From the NCBI GenBank assembly GCA_020217065.1, contig JAIWOB010000006.1, positions 1-10,000 of the forward strand: 10,000 nucleotides of DNA, in the 5' to 3' direction. Positions 1-6,890 of the stretch are shown here, in pieces. The stretch comes from Chloroflexota bacterium. Its GTDB lineage: Bacteria; Chloroflexota; Anaerolineae; Anaerolineales; Villigracilaceae. Within the stretch, counting starts at the first letter, position 1, and every line of letters starts with the position of its first letter. The notes under the pieces are model-generated. The model ran no database searches. It saw only the letters and a list, made by a program, of their open reading frames with translations, and was not told the origin of the DNA. The translations under genes and the position numbers were made by a program.

Positions 1-2
1 AA

Positions 3-1046
3 GCGCTGGAAGAACGTCCCGACCTCATCCTGCTGGACGTCATGATGCCCGATATGGACGGGTACGAAGTGGCGCGCCGCCTGCGAAAAAATCCCGCTAC
101 AGAATCCATCCCAATTTTAATGTTCACCGCCAAGACGCAGTTGGACGACAAGGTGACAGGCTTCGAAGTCGGCGCCGACGATTACCTGACCAAGCCCACT
201 CACCCCACCGAACTGCAAGCGCATGTGAAGGCGCTGCTGGCTCGCGCGCCGCAAAAGAGTAAAGAAACGCCCCCTGCCGCCGCCCCGCAGGAAAAACAGG
301 GGTATATCGTCGGCGTGATTTCCGCCCGCGGCGGGCTGGGCGTCACTTCCGTTTCAATGAACCTGGCGGCGGCAATCTATTCGCGCATTCAGGACGATGT
401 GGTCTTCGCCGAGCTTCTTCTCGGACAGGGAACGGTTGGATTGGATTTCGGCTACCACAATCCAAAAGGATTGACGGAATTGTTGCAGGGAACTCCCGTT
501 GAAATCACGCGCGAAAAATTAGAAGCGTCCCTTTCCCCGCACAGCTCCGGCGTAAAATTATTGCTCGCCTCCAGCACCCCGCGCGACATGACCTTGATTT
601 CACAAGACAAAAATTACGAAACGCTGATACGGCGTCTCGCGGGCATCGCGCGCTTTGTCGTCTTGGATATGGGCAGCGGGCTGCCCGCCTTCGCACAAAA
701 AATCCTGCCGATGTGCAACGAATGCCTGGTCGTCATGGAAGGCGTATCCAGCGCCATTCAACATACGCGCTATCTCATCGAGGACATTGTCGCCTTGAAG
801 GTGGACCCGCGCAACATTCGCGTCGTTTTGAACAACCGCGTTCGGAGCGAGTCGCAAATGCCAATGTCGCAGGCGCAGGAAAAACTCGGACATTCCATCG
901 CCGCCACCCTGACTCCCGCGCCGGAAGCGTTCCTGCAGGCGGCCCGCCTCCAGACGCCGGCGGTCATCAGCCAGCCGACCAACATTACCTCCCAACAGTT
1001 TTTCAAACTTGCCGATTCGATTATCGAGCGCGAAAAATCGCAATGA
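3..1046 (+). CDS. Response regulator receiver domain fused to CpaE/TadZ-like (MinD/ParA superfamily) ATPase, 5' partial
   Basis: The reading frame is open from the left edge, so the N-terminus is missing; 347 residues remain. The first ~80 residues are the second half of a receiver (REC) domain. The phospho-acceptor Asp is at nt 36-38 in LLDVMMPDMDG, followed by the conserved Thr in MFTAK and the Lys in LTKP. A Pro/Ala-rich linker (nt ~255-297) leads to a MinD/ParA-fold domain. Its P-loop reads ARGGLGVTS (nt 324-350), with Val where the usual Lys would be. This matches the relaxed P-loop often seen in CpaE/TadZ proteins. Later signposts are FVVLDMGSG (Walker B-like) and VVLNNR. In that family, REC-ATPase proteins help place Tad/Flp pilus machinery at the pole; a role here is inferred, since no other tad gene is in view. 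The stop overlaps the start of the sirtuin gene (ATGA), so the two are probably co-translated. Confidence 0.85.
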   Translation, partial: ALEERPDLILLDVMMPDMDGYEVARRLRKNPATESIPILMFTAKTQLDDKVTGFEVGADDYLTKPTHPTELQAHVKALLARAPQKSKETPPAAAPQEKQGYIVGVISARGGLGVTSVSMNLAAAIYSRIQDDVVFAELLLGQGTVGLDFGYHNPKGLTELLQGTPVEITREKLEASLSPHSSGVKLLLASSTPRDMTLISQDKNYETLIRRLAGIARFVVLDMGSGLPAFAQKILPMCNECLVVMEGVSSAIQHTRYLIEDIVALKVDPRNIRVVLNNRVRSESQMPMSQAQEKLGHSIAATLTPAPEAFLQAARLQTPAVISQPTNITSQQFFKLADSIIEREKSQ

Positions 1047-1819
1047 ACTCCTTTCCCGCCCGGACGCAGTCAGCCATCGAATTCGCCGCGGACTTGCTCC
1101 GCCAGTCGAAACACGCTGTTCTGCTGACGGGGGCGGGGCTTTCCACGCCCTCCGGCATCCCCGATTTTCGCTCCACCGGCACGGGACTTTGGGCGAAGGA
1201 CGAACCGCTGGAAGTGGCGTCGTTGACCACATTTCGCACAGCGCCGCAAGTTTTTTTTAACTGGTTTCGTCCGCTTGCCAGCCAAATTTATAACGCTCAG
1301 CCCAACGCCGCTCACTTCGCTTTGGCAAGGCTGGAGCGCTGCGGGCGGATTCAATCCGTCATCACCCAAAATGTGGACGCGCTGCATCAAAAAGCGGGGG
1401 CGCAAAATGTGATTGAACTGCACGGAACAATGCAAACTTTAACCTGTTCCCAGTGTTATCACCGTGAAGACGCCTCGCTTCACCTCGGCGCTTTCGTTGA
1501 AGAAGGAAGAATTCCCCGCTGTACCCGCTGCGGGCAGGTTCTAAAGCCCGACGTTATTTTGTTTGGAGAGCAATTGCCTCAGGCGGCGTGGTTCAAGGCG
1601 CAGCGCGAGGCGCGGCGCTGCGACCTGATGCTGGTCGTCGGCTCTTCGCTCGAGGTTTTGCCGGCGGCGGGCTTACCCATGCAAGCGCTAGACCGGGGGG
1701 CGCATCTTATTATCGTCAACAACGCGCCCACCTACATCAACATCCGCGCGGACGCCGTGCTGACCGAAGACGCGGCGGCAATCATTCCGGCAATCGCCGA
1801 GAAGGTATTCAATGGCTGA
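1043..1819 (+). CDS. NAD-dependent protein deacetylase, Sir2 (sirtuin) family
   Basis: This 258-residue protein is of typical size for a bacterial sirtuin and should remove acetyl groups from protein lysines using NAD+, in the cytoplasm. The NAD-binding motif GAGLSTPSGIPDFRS is at residues 30-44. TQNVDALHQKAG is at 108-119, and the catalytic His127 lies in ELHG. Four zinc-binding Cys occur as CxxC pairs at 135/138 and 160/163, followed by GSSLEVLPA (200-208) and NNAPT (226-230). The Tyr and Arg that mark CobB/SIRT5-type desuccinylases align with Phe75 and Leu78, so plain deacetylase activity of the Thermotoga Sir2 type is more likely. The open frame continues upstream into the previous gene, but the ATG at 1043 fits the family N-terminus and gives the common ATGA overlap. 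No good ribosome site precedes it, so translation is probably coupled. The gene lies between a response regulator and a histidine kinase, which is unusual. Confidence 0.95.
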   Translation: MNSFPARTQSAIEFAADLLRQSKHAVLLTGAGLSTPSGIPDFRSTGTGLWAKDEPLEVASLTTFRTAPQVFFNWFRPLASQIYNAQPNAAHFALARLERCGRIQSVITQNVDALHQKAGAQNVIELHGTMQTLTCSQCYHREDASLHLGAFVEEGRIPRCTRCGQVLKPDVILFGEQLPQAAWFKAQREARRCDLMLVVGSSLEVLPAAGLPMQALDRGAHLIIVNNAPTYINIRADAVLTEDAAAIIPAIAEKVFNG

Positions 1820-3044
1820 AGTAAAGACTCAAAAACTCGACGGCTACCGCCGCTTAATTGACATCGCGCGCGACCTTGCCTCCACCCTCGACCTGGACAT
1901 CCTGCTCTCGCGCATTGTCCATGCCGCGGCGGAAATCAGCGGCGCCGAAGCCGCTTCCATCCTGCTCTATGACGATACGTCGCGCCAGTTGTATTTTCAG
2001 GTGGCGACGAACATGGACGAATCCACGCGGCGCGGAATTGTCGTCCCGCTGGAAGGCAGCATCGCCGGCTGGATTGTCAGCAACCGCAAGACGGTGCGAA
2101 TCACCAACGCGCACAACGACCCGCGCTTCTTTTCCAGCGTGGAACAAACCACCGGCTTTTCCACCAAGTCCATTCTCGGCATTCCGCTGGTGACCAAAAA
2201 CAAGATTGTGGGCGTGTTGGAAGCGCTCAACAAACCGCGCGGAAATTTCACCGACACCGACGAATCGATGCTGCTGGTGCTGGGCGCGCAGGCGGCGGTC
2301 GCCATCGAAAACGCCCGCTTGTTTCAACAATCGGACCTCATCTCCGAATTCGTTCACGAGCTGCGCACGCCGCTCTCCTCCCTCAGCACAGCCACTTACC
2401 TGCTTATGCGTCCCGAAATCTCGCAAGAGCAGCGCGACCAGATTGTCAATAACATACACAGCGAAACCATGCGCCTCAATTCGCTGGCGTCTTCCTTCCT
2501 CGACCTGGCGCGCCTTGAGTCGGGAAGGGTGCAATTCCGCAAAACCCGCTTCAGCGTCGCCGACCTGCTCTACGAATGCAAAGACGCCATCGCGTCGAAA
2601 GCCTTGGAAGGCAACATTCAAATCCGCGTCGAGCCGCCCGAAGGGATGCCCCTGCTCGACGCCGACCGCGACAAAATTAAGCAAGTGCTGCTCAATCTGC
2701 TCAGCAACGCCGTGAAATACAACCGTCCAAACGGAACGGTGATGATGCGCGCAGAATTAACCGAAAAGGAGATGGTTCTTATCGTGCAGGATACGGGGTT
2801 GGGAATCCCCGATGAAGCCCTGCCTCACCTCTTCGAGAAATTCTTCCGCGTGCGGGAACATGAAGGACGGGCGTCCGGCACTGGGCTGGGGCTTTCCATC
2901 TGCAAACAAATCGTAAACGGTCACGGCGGACGGATTGAAGTCAAAAGCAAAATCGGGGTCGGAACCGTTTTCTCCATTTTCCTGCCTTACGCAAACAAGA
3001 CCTCGCCGCGCGCCGAAAACGGCAGGAAAGGCGCGAAACAATAA
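1812..3044 (+). CDS. Soluble GAF-domain sensor histidine kinase
   Basis: The product has 410 residues and no membrane segment, so it should sense a cytoplasmic signal. A GAF domain spans residues ~23-170, with family-like stretches such as ILGIPL and VLEALNKPRG. The HisKA dimerisation helix follows, with the phospho-acceptor His182 in FVHELRTPL. The HATPase domain (~285-393) shows the N box (NLLSNAVKYN, 295-304), the G1 box DTGLGIP (327-333), the F box FEKFFR, and the G2 box GTGLGLSICKQ (356-366). All catalytic boxes are intact, so it should be active. The start overlaps the sirtuin stop by 8 nt and is preceded by GAGAAGG at about 6 nt spacing. The receiver/CpaE-like protein two genes upstream is the obvious candidate partner, but this is inference from position. 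The last ~15 residues form a basic tail without a recognised role. Confidence 0.95.
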   Translation: MAEVKTQKLDGYRRLIDIARDLASTLDLDILLSRIVHAAAEISGAEAASILLYDDTSRQLYFQVATNMDESTRRGIVVPLEGSIAGWIVSNRKTVRITNAHNDPRFFSSVEQTTGFSTKSILGIPLVTKNKIVGVLEALNKPRGNFTDTDESMLLVLGAQAAVAIENARLFQQSDLISEFVHELRTPLSSLSTATYLLMRPEISQEQRDQIVNNIHSETMRLNSLASSFLDLARLESGRVQFRKTRFSVADLLYECKDAIASKALEGNIQIRVEPPEGMPLLDADRDKIKQVLLNLLSNAVKYNRPNGTVMMRAELTEKEMVLIVQDTGLGIPDEALPHLFEKFFRVREHEGRASGTGLGLSICKQIVNGHGGRIEVKSKIGVGTVFSIFLPYANKTSPRAENGRKGAKQ

Positions 3045-3045
3045 T

Positions 3046-3074
3046 TTGACTTTTTCGCTTGAAAATTGTAAACT
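3046..3074 (+). promoter_or_regulatory. Candidate sigma70-type promoter of the FHA gene
   Basis: TTGACT (3046-3051) and TAAACT (3069-3074) are separated by 17 nt in an AT-rich gap just after the kinase stop. They match the -35 and -10 consensus at 5/6 and 4/6 positions. Transcription would begin near 3081, leaving a leader of about 38 nt before the FHA start. This is a pattern match only. Confidence 0.5.
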
Positions 3075-3118
3075 TGACGAAATTGTTTTCATGAAATCGT
3101 TTTTTGGAGGCAGAAGAA

Positions 3119-3691
3119 ATGGCGCAATTTCAATTTGTCATGCGCTCGGGACCCACGCCCGGCGTAACCTTTCCTCTGGAGGGGGACCAGCTCGTCATCG
3201 GACGAGACGCCTCGAACAGCATCGCAATCAACGACCCAGAAATCTCGCGCAAACATTCCCGGTTATCCTTTCAGGGCGGCAAGTATGTGATTGAAGACCT
3301 CGGCTCCACCAACGGAACTTTCGTCAACGGACAGCGCCTCGCGGGACCTGTGGTGTTGAAACCCGGCGACGTGGTGTCTCTGGGCGAACAGATTGTATTG
3401 ATGTACGACGCCATCGCCTATGACCCTGGCGCCACCATCGCCTCGCCGCGCGCGGCGCGGATGGCAGCCGCGCCCGCGTTACAGCAGCCTGTCGTTCAGC
3501 CCGTTGCGCAGCCGCTCCAACAGCCCGCCACCCCGCCCTATTCAGCGCCCGCCAAGAAGACCAATCTGCTGCCCTTCTTCATCGGCGGAGGGGCGCTGCT
3601 CTTTATTTGTCTTTGCATCGCCTTTTTCGTTTGGGTGGACGCCACTTACCGCTGGTGCGTCTTTTTCCCATTCATCGCCGGCTGCGGTTAA
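3119..3691 (+). CDS. FHA-domain protein with a C-terminal membrane anchor
   Basis: FHA domains bind phosphothreonine peptides. This 190-residue protein carries one at residues ~5-95, with the core signature intact: GRD at 28-30, S43 and H46 in ISRKH, and STNGTFVNG at 63-71. A Pro/Gln/Ala-rich linker (~108-145) follows, then one hydrophobic membrane helix (~150-172) and a short tail ending in CVFFPFIAGCG. The N-terminal FHA domain most likely faces the cytoplasm, with the tail outside. The ATG at 3119 is chosen because GGAGG (3106-3110) lies 8 nt upstream; a TTG at 3104 in the same frame overlaps that site and is unlikely. The gene has its own candidate promoter and is closed by a strong terminator, so it appears to be expressed alone. 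No Ser/Thr kinase partner is in the window, so the bound phosphoprotein is unknown. Confidence 0.9.
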   Translation: MAQFQFVMRSGPTPGVTFPLEGDQLVIGRDASNSIAINDPEISRKHSRLSFQGGKYVIEDLGSTNGTFVNGQRLAGPVVLKPGDVVSLGEQIVLMYDAIAYDPGATIASPRAARMAAAPALQQPVVQPVAQPLQQPATPPYSAPAKKTNLLPFFIGGGALLFICLCIAFFVWVDATYRWCVFFPFIAGCG

Positions 3692-3699
3692 TCGTTTTC

Positions 3700-3738
3700 A
3701 AAAAAACCCGCGAGACCAAATCGCGGGTTTTTTTGTTT
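3700..3738 (+). terminator. Strong rho-independent terminator after the FHA gene
   Basis: The core stem CCCGCGA (3707-3713) pairs with TCGCGGG (3721-3727) around a 7-nt loop. Seven A residues before it (3700-3706) pair with seven T residues after it (3728-3734), giving a 14-bp stem. The T tract doubles as the termination tract. The flanking A tract means it could also work from the minus strand, but no minus-strand gene is seen to need it. Confidence 0.9.
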
Positions 3739-3776
3739 TAATTTGCGCCGCCGTCGCCGATAAGGGGAATATGATG

Positions 3777-3782
3777 TAAAAT
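3777..3782 (+). promoter_or_regulatory. Possible -10 element upstream of the AI-2E permease gene
   Basis: TAAAAT matches the -10 consensus at five of six positions in the gap after the terminator. No convincing -35 is found 16-18 nt upstream. A promoter is expected somewhere here, because the strong terminator separates this operon from the FHA gene. Confidence 0.3.
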
Positions 3783-3835
3783 TTATACCGCTCGAGGCGT
3801 TTCCCATTCAATCCTTCCCCGCAAAAAGATAAAGA

Positions 3836-5089
3836 ATGAGCCAGCCCTCCCCTTCTCCTTCTCCCGCATGGGGAACAAACGCCAAACTTGTCGTCGCGCT
3901 GACCATCGTCGTTATTGTGGGCGCGCTGCTGGTCAAGTTTCAGTTTGTGATTACCCCCCTCGTCATCGCGTTTATGATGGCGTATCTTTTACATCCCGTC
4001 GCCAGTTTCCTTCAACAAAAGGCTCATTTTTCATGGGGCGCGGCGGTGGGGCTTATCTATTTCGTCATCCTCCTTCTACTTCTAGGGCTGCTGACCGCCG
4101 GCGGCGTGGGGCTGGTGCAGCAAATTCAAAGCCTGCTTGCCGTCCTGCAAAAAGCGCTCGTTACCCTGCCCCAATTTCTCGAAACGGTTTCCAAGAAGGT
4201 ATACGAATTTGGACCTTTTGTCCTCGATTTTCGCGCCCTAGACTTGAACGCGTTGAGCAGTCAAATTCTAGGCATGGTGCAGCCCCTCTTAAGCCAGACC
4301 GGCTCCCTGCTCAGCGCGCTGGCGGGAAGCGCGGCAAACTTTGTGGGGCTGACTTTCTTTGTTATTCTCGTATCGTATTTTATGCTTGCCGAAAGCCGAG
4401 GTTTTCGCAAACAAATCGTGCCGCTCCACTTTCCCGCTTATACTCAAGACTTCGAACGGCTGGCGCAGCGGCTGGGACGCATTTGGAACGCGTTTTTGCG
4501 CGGACAAATCATTATCTTCCTGATTGCCGTTGCGACGTATTCCGCGGTTTTCAGCCTGCTGGGTTTAAGCTACGCCATTGGGTTGGCTTTTATCGCGGGA
4601 CTGGCGCGGTTTGTTCCTTATGTCGGTCAGGGAGTCACTTGGGCGATTCTCGTCCTCGTTTCCTATTTTCAGCCGTTCAAACTGTTTGGGCTTTCGCCTC
4701 TACACTATACGCTGGCGGTGATGCTGGTCGTCTTTATCATTGACCAAATTTTCGACAATATCCTTTCTCCGCGCATTCTTTCGGATGCGCTTAAAGTACA
4801 CCCGGCTGCGGTGCTGGTGTCGGCAATCATCGCCGCCAATCTCTTCGGACTGCTGGGTGTGTTTGCGGCTGCGCCGCTCCTCGCCACCGCCTCTCTTCTT
4901 TGGAACTACGTCATGCGAAAGCTGCTGGACCTCGACCCCTGGAGCGCAGAAGAAACCAGCGACCCGCCGCCTTCCCCGCCGCCTGACGGCGGAGCGTTTG
5001 CTTTTTTGCGCCGCTTTTTTCGCTGGCTCGACTCAAAACGAAAAGGATGGCGCGCCCAGCCTCAAAAAGGAGAACCCCATGAGCAATAA
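3836..5089 (+). CDS. AI-2E family (PerM/YhhT-like) membrane transporter
   Basis: This 417-residue integral membrane protein belongs to the AI-2E/PerM family. Members export or exchange small solutes; proven substrates are few, and named examples include the AI-2 exporter TqsA and Na+/H+ antiporters, so no substrate is assigned. Hydrophobic helices lie at about 16-34, 36-55, 66-90, 160-183, 222-280 (two or three), 290-310 and 322-358, with a larger soluble loop at ~92-158. Family signatures are ARFVPYVGQ (257-265), DNILSPRIL (307-315) and the long GLLGVFAAAPLLAT stretch. Beyond the last helix is a ~55-residue tail with a Pro-rich segment (377-383) and a basic, aromatic segment (391-406), longer than in many members. 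The ATG at 3836 has only a weak purine-rich site upstream. The end overlaps the next gene by 11 nt. Confidence 0.9.
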   Translation: MSQPSPSPSPAWGTNAKLVVALTIVVIVGALLVKFQFVITPLVIAFMMAYLLHPVASFLQQKAHFSWGAAVGLIYFVILLLLLGLLTAGGVGLVQQIQSLLAVLQKALVTLPQFLETVSKKVYEFGPFVLDFRALDLNALSSQILGMVQPLLSQTGSLLSALAGSAANFVGLTFFVILVSYFMLAESRGFRKQIVPLHFPAYTQDFERLAQRLGRIWNAFLRGQIIIFLIAVATYSAVFSLLGLSYAIGLAFIAGLARFVPYVGQGVTWAILVLVSYFQPFKLFGLSPLHYTLAVMLVVFIIDQIFDNILSPRILSDALKVHPAAVLVSAIIAANLFGLLGVFAAAPLLATASLLWNYVMRKLLDLDPWSAEETSDPPPSPPPDGGAFAFLRRFFRWLDSKRKGWRAQPQKGEPHEQ

Positions 5090-5375
5090 TGATTACGAAC
5101 CGTTCACGGAGACCCTCGCGGAGACCGAGAACTTTCTCGCCTGGAAGGCGGAAGAACCCGACGGCGAAACCACCTACCATCTTCAACTAGACCGCGCCAC
5201 CATTCATTTTTTTCAAGAAGAATGGGACGAGTTTATGGATTTTCTCGAGAATCTCGATGAAACAGCCCCCGACGAAAACGGCTTATACGCGCTGGAATTC
5301 GGCAACGTGGACGTTTGGCTCGACAAAGCGGATTGGGACGAATTCGGCAAGTTGGCGGAAGAACTCAGACGCTAG
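5079..5375 (+). CDS. Small, highly acidic hypothetical protein (98 aa)
   Basis: I do not recognise this family. The 98-residue product has 28 Asp/Glu against 6 Lys/Arg, a net charge near -22, and many aromatic residues (for example HFFQEEWDEFMDFLENL at 43-59). It has no signal peptide or membrane helix, so it is predicted to be cytoplasmic. Segments 33-43 and 69-82 look like beta strands and 45-59 and 84-96 like helices, suggesting a small folded alpha/beta protein rather than a disordered tail. The start at 5079 is supported by AAGGAG (5067-5072) at a suitable distance. It overlaps the 3' end of the permease gene by 11 nt, so the two are likely co-translated. The frame stays open far upstream inside the permease gene, but that part is shadow. 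It might act with the permease or be a general regulatory or binding protein; the sequence does not decide. Confidence 0.8.
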   Translation: MSNNDYEPFTETLAETENFLAWKAEEPDGETTYHLQLDRATIHFFQEEWDEFMDFLENLDETAPDENGLYALEFGNVDVWLDKADWDEFGKLAEELRR

Positions 5376-5396
5376 GGCGCGTTATCCCTTCGAAAA

Positions 5397-6890
5397 ATGA
5401 AAACTTTCTTGCGGCTTTTTCTCTCCGCGCTGGCGGCTTTGTTCGTTTCGCTTCTTTTCAGCCTTCTCTTTCTTCGACTAGCGGAACGCTCCGCCGCCGA
5501 CCAGGTTTTGCTGGCGGTCATTCCAGGCGCCGCGCTGACATATTTGTTCTTTTCGCTTTCAAAAGAACTCGAACGAAGCGGAATTCCCACCCTGCGGCTC
5601 AAACCGATTTCCCTTCCGCCGCCGCAAGAATACGCTGCGGCGCTGATTCTTTCCCTTCTCTTTTTCGCGGTCTACGTTCACTTTGGGCTTCAATTCAACT
5701 TCGGCGCCGACACCACAGACAACTTCCTCGACGCCGACAATACTCCCTGGGCGCTGCGAATTGCCGACCCCGAAGGGCATCGGCTTGAAATGCGCGGACC
5801 GCATCCCTTCGCCTATTTCATCCTGCGCCCGCCCGGCAGGGCTCTTGCCCTCCTTGTTTCGGATTCGACGCTGGCGGCTATTTTGCTCAACGCTTTTGCC
5901 GGCGCGCTATGCGTATTTCTGGCATGGGCTTTCATAAAGCGTCAATCGAATAACGGCGTCTACGCCCTCTTGATTGCCTCCCTGCTGGGGACAAGCGCCT
6001 CTCATTTCTTTTTCAGCGCCGTCGTAGAAACCTATATTTTCTCCGCCGCCGCGTTGATTGGATTCGCGCTGGTCGTCCAAAAGAATCCGGACTCTCTCCG
6101 CGCCCCGCTGGCGGCAAGCCTGCTCACCTTTGGCGTGACCCTCACCAATTTCGCCCAGAATTTCATCGTATTTTCCGCCGCCCAATTTTCAAACGCCCAA
6201 GCCGGGAAAGCCGCCTTGCTCCGCATCGTCCGTTTTACGGCGCTGACTCTCTCCTTGGGCGTCGTCATCAGCGCGGTTCACGCCGCCTGGTATCCGTCAA
6301 GCGCGTTGTTCTTTCAGATATCCGACGCCGGCGCAGAAGGGGAATTTTCCATTTCGATTTTTAACGAGCCGCAGTGGCGCGCCGCCGGAAGGGCGATGTT
6401 GCTGGCGCGAACCATTCCGCTTTACACGGTCGTCGCCCCCCGCCCTTTCGTTTTCGGCGAAGAAGTGGGCAACTGGCTGCCGCGTTTTAATTTTTTCAAA
6501 ATCGTCCCGCAGACTTATTCTTACGCCGCTTACAATGGAATAGGGCAAATTCTCGTTCTCGTTTGGGCGGCGCTTCTGCTGTCTTCGGCGGCGCTCTTTT
6601 TATGGAATCTAATTCGCTCCCGAAAGATAGACCTTTCCCTGGCGTTTCTCCTATGTCTGCTCTTCAACTTCATCCTTCATCTGAATTACGGCTATGAGCC
6701 GTTTTTGTATTCGCCAGACTGGGCTTACGCGTTGGTCTTTTTCGTCGGAATGACGCTTGCGCCGCTCTCTAAAAACCGGTTATTGTTATTCGCCTTGCTG
6801 GTCTTTATCCCGCTTCTCGCCTGGAATCAAATTCAATTCCTTCAATTCATCCTGAATACAATCGCGCCGTTCCGCCTGGGAGGAGGATGA
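5397..6890 (+). CDS. Multi-pass membrane protein, GT-C glycosyltransferase-like (paralogue 1)
   Basis: The product has 497 residues with roughly ten or more hydrophobic helices, the first at ~5-28. After about the third helix is an Asp-rich loop, GADTTDNFLDADN (103-115), followed by R133 and H136 in RGPHPF. An acidic motif in the first large extracytoplasmic loop is the hallmark of GT-C glycosyltransferases, which move sugars from lipid carriers, so a role in cell-surface glycan or glycoprotein assembly is plausible. Further motifs shared with the next gene are FAGALCVFLAW (167-177), ASLLGTSASH (194-203), ETYIF (211-215), NFAQ (251-254), VVAPRP (345-350) and FNFILHLNYG...FLYS (423-439). The start follows the acidic-protein stop by 21 nt with only a weak ribosome site. 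It ends in an ATGA overlap with the next gene. The exact enzyme class is not proven, as I cannot place it in a named family. Confidence 0.75.
   Translation: MKTFLRLFLSALAALFVSLLFSLLFLRLAERSAADQVLLAVIPGAALTYLFFSLSKELERSGIPTLRLKPISLPPPQEYAAALILSLLFFAVYVHFGLQFNFGADTTDNFLDADNTPWALRIADPEGHRLEMRGPHPFAYFILRPPGRALALLVSDSTLAAILLNAFAGALCVFLAWAFIKRQSNNGVYALLIASLLGTSASHFFFSAVVETYIFSAAALIGFALVVQKNPDSLRAPLAASLLTFGVTLTNFAQNFIVFSAAQFSNAQAGKAALLRIVRFTALTLSLGVVISAVHAAWYPSSALFFQISDAGAEGEFSISIFNEPQWRAAGRAMLLARTIPLYTVVAPRPFVFGEEVGNWLPRFNFFKIVPQTYSYAAYNGIGQILVLVWAALLLSSAALFLWNLIRSRKIDLSLAFLLCLLFNFILHLNYGYEPFLYSPDWAYALVFFVGMTLAPLSKNRLLLFALLVFIPLLAWNQIQFLQFILNTIAPFRLGGG

Noticed and set aside
713..1042. In-frame upstream extension of the sirtuin by 110 codons.
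   Set aside because: The extension lies inside the CpaE-like coding region, is low-complexity in character, and precedes the normal sirtuin N-terminus.
600..1232. A 210-codon minus-strand open frame across the CpaE-like and sirtuin genes.
   Set aside because: It crosses two real plus-strand genes, has no domain signal, and looks like a by-product of codon bias.
1854..2684. A 276-codon open frame on the minus strand, antisense to the histidine kinase gene.
   Set aside because: The plus strand carries an intact GAF-HisKA-HATPase protein with all motifs. The antisense product has no recognisable domain and is typical of frames opposite GC-rich genes.
4976..5007. GC-rich hairpin (CCGCCG/CGGCGG) followed nine bases later by six T, resembling a terminator.
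   Set aside because: It lies inside the permease coding region, the T run is too far from the short stem, and the downstream genes overlap and appear co-expressed.
5296..5350. Repeated GAATTCGGCAA in the acidic protein gene.
   Set aside because: Two short copies encode similar EFG-containing peptide segments; too short to call a repeat element.
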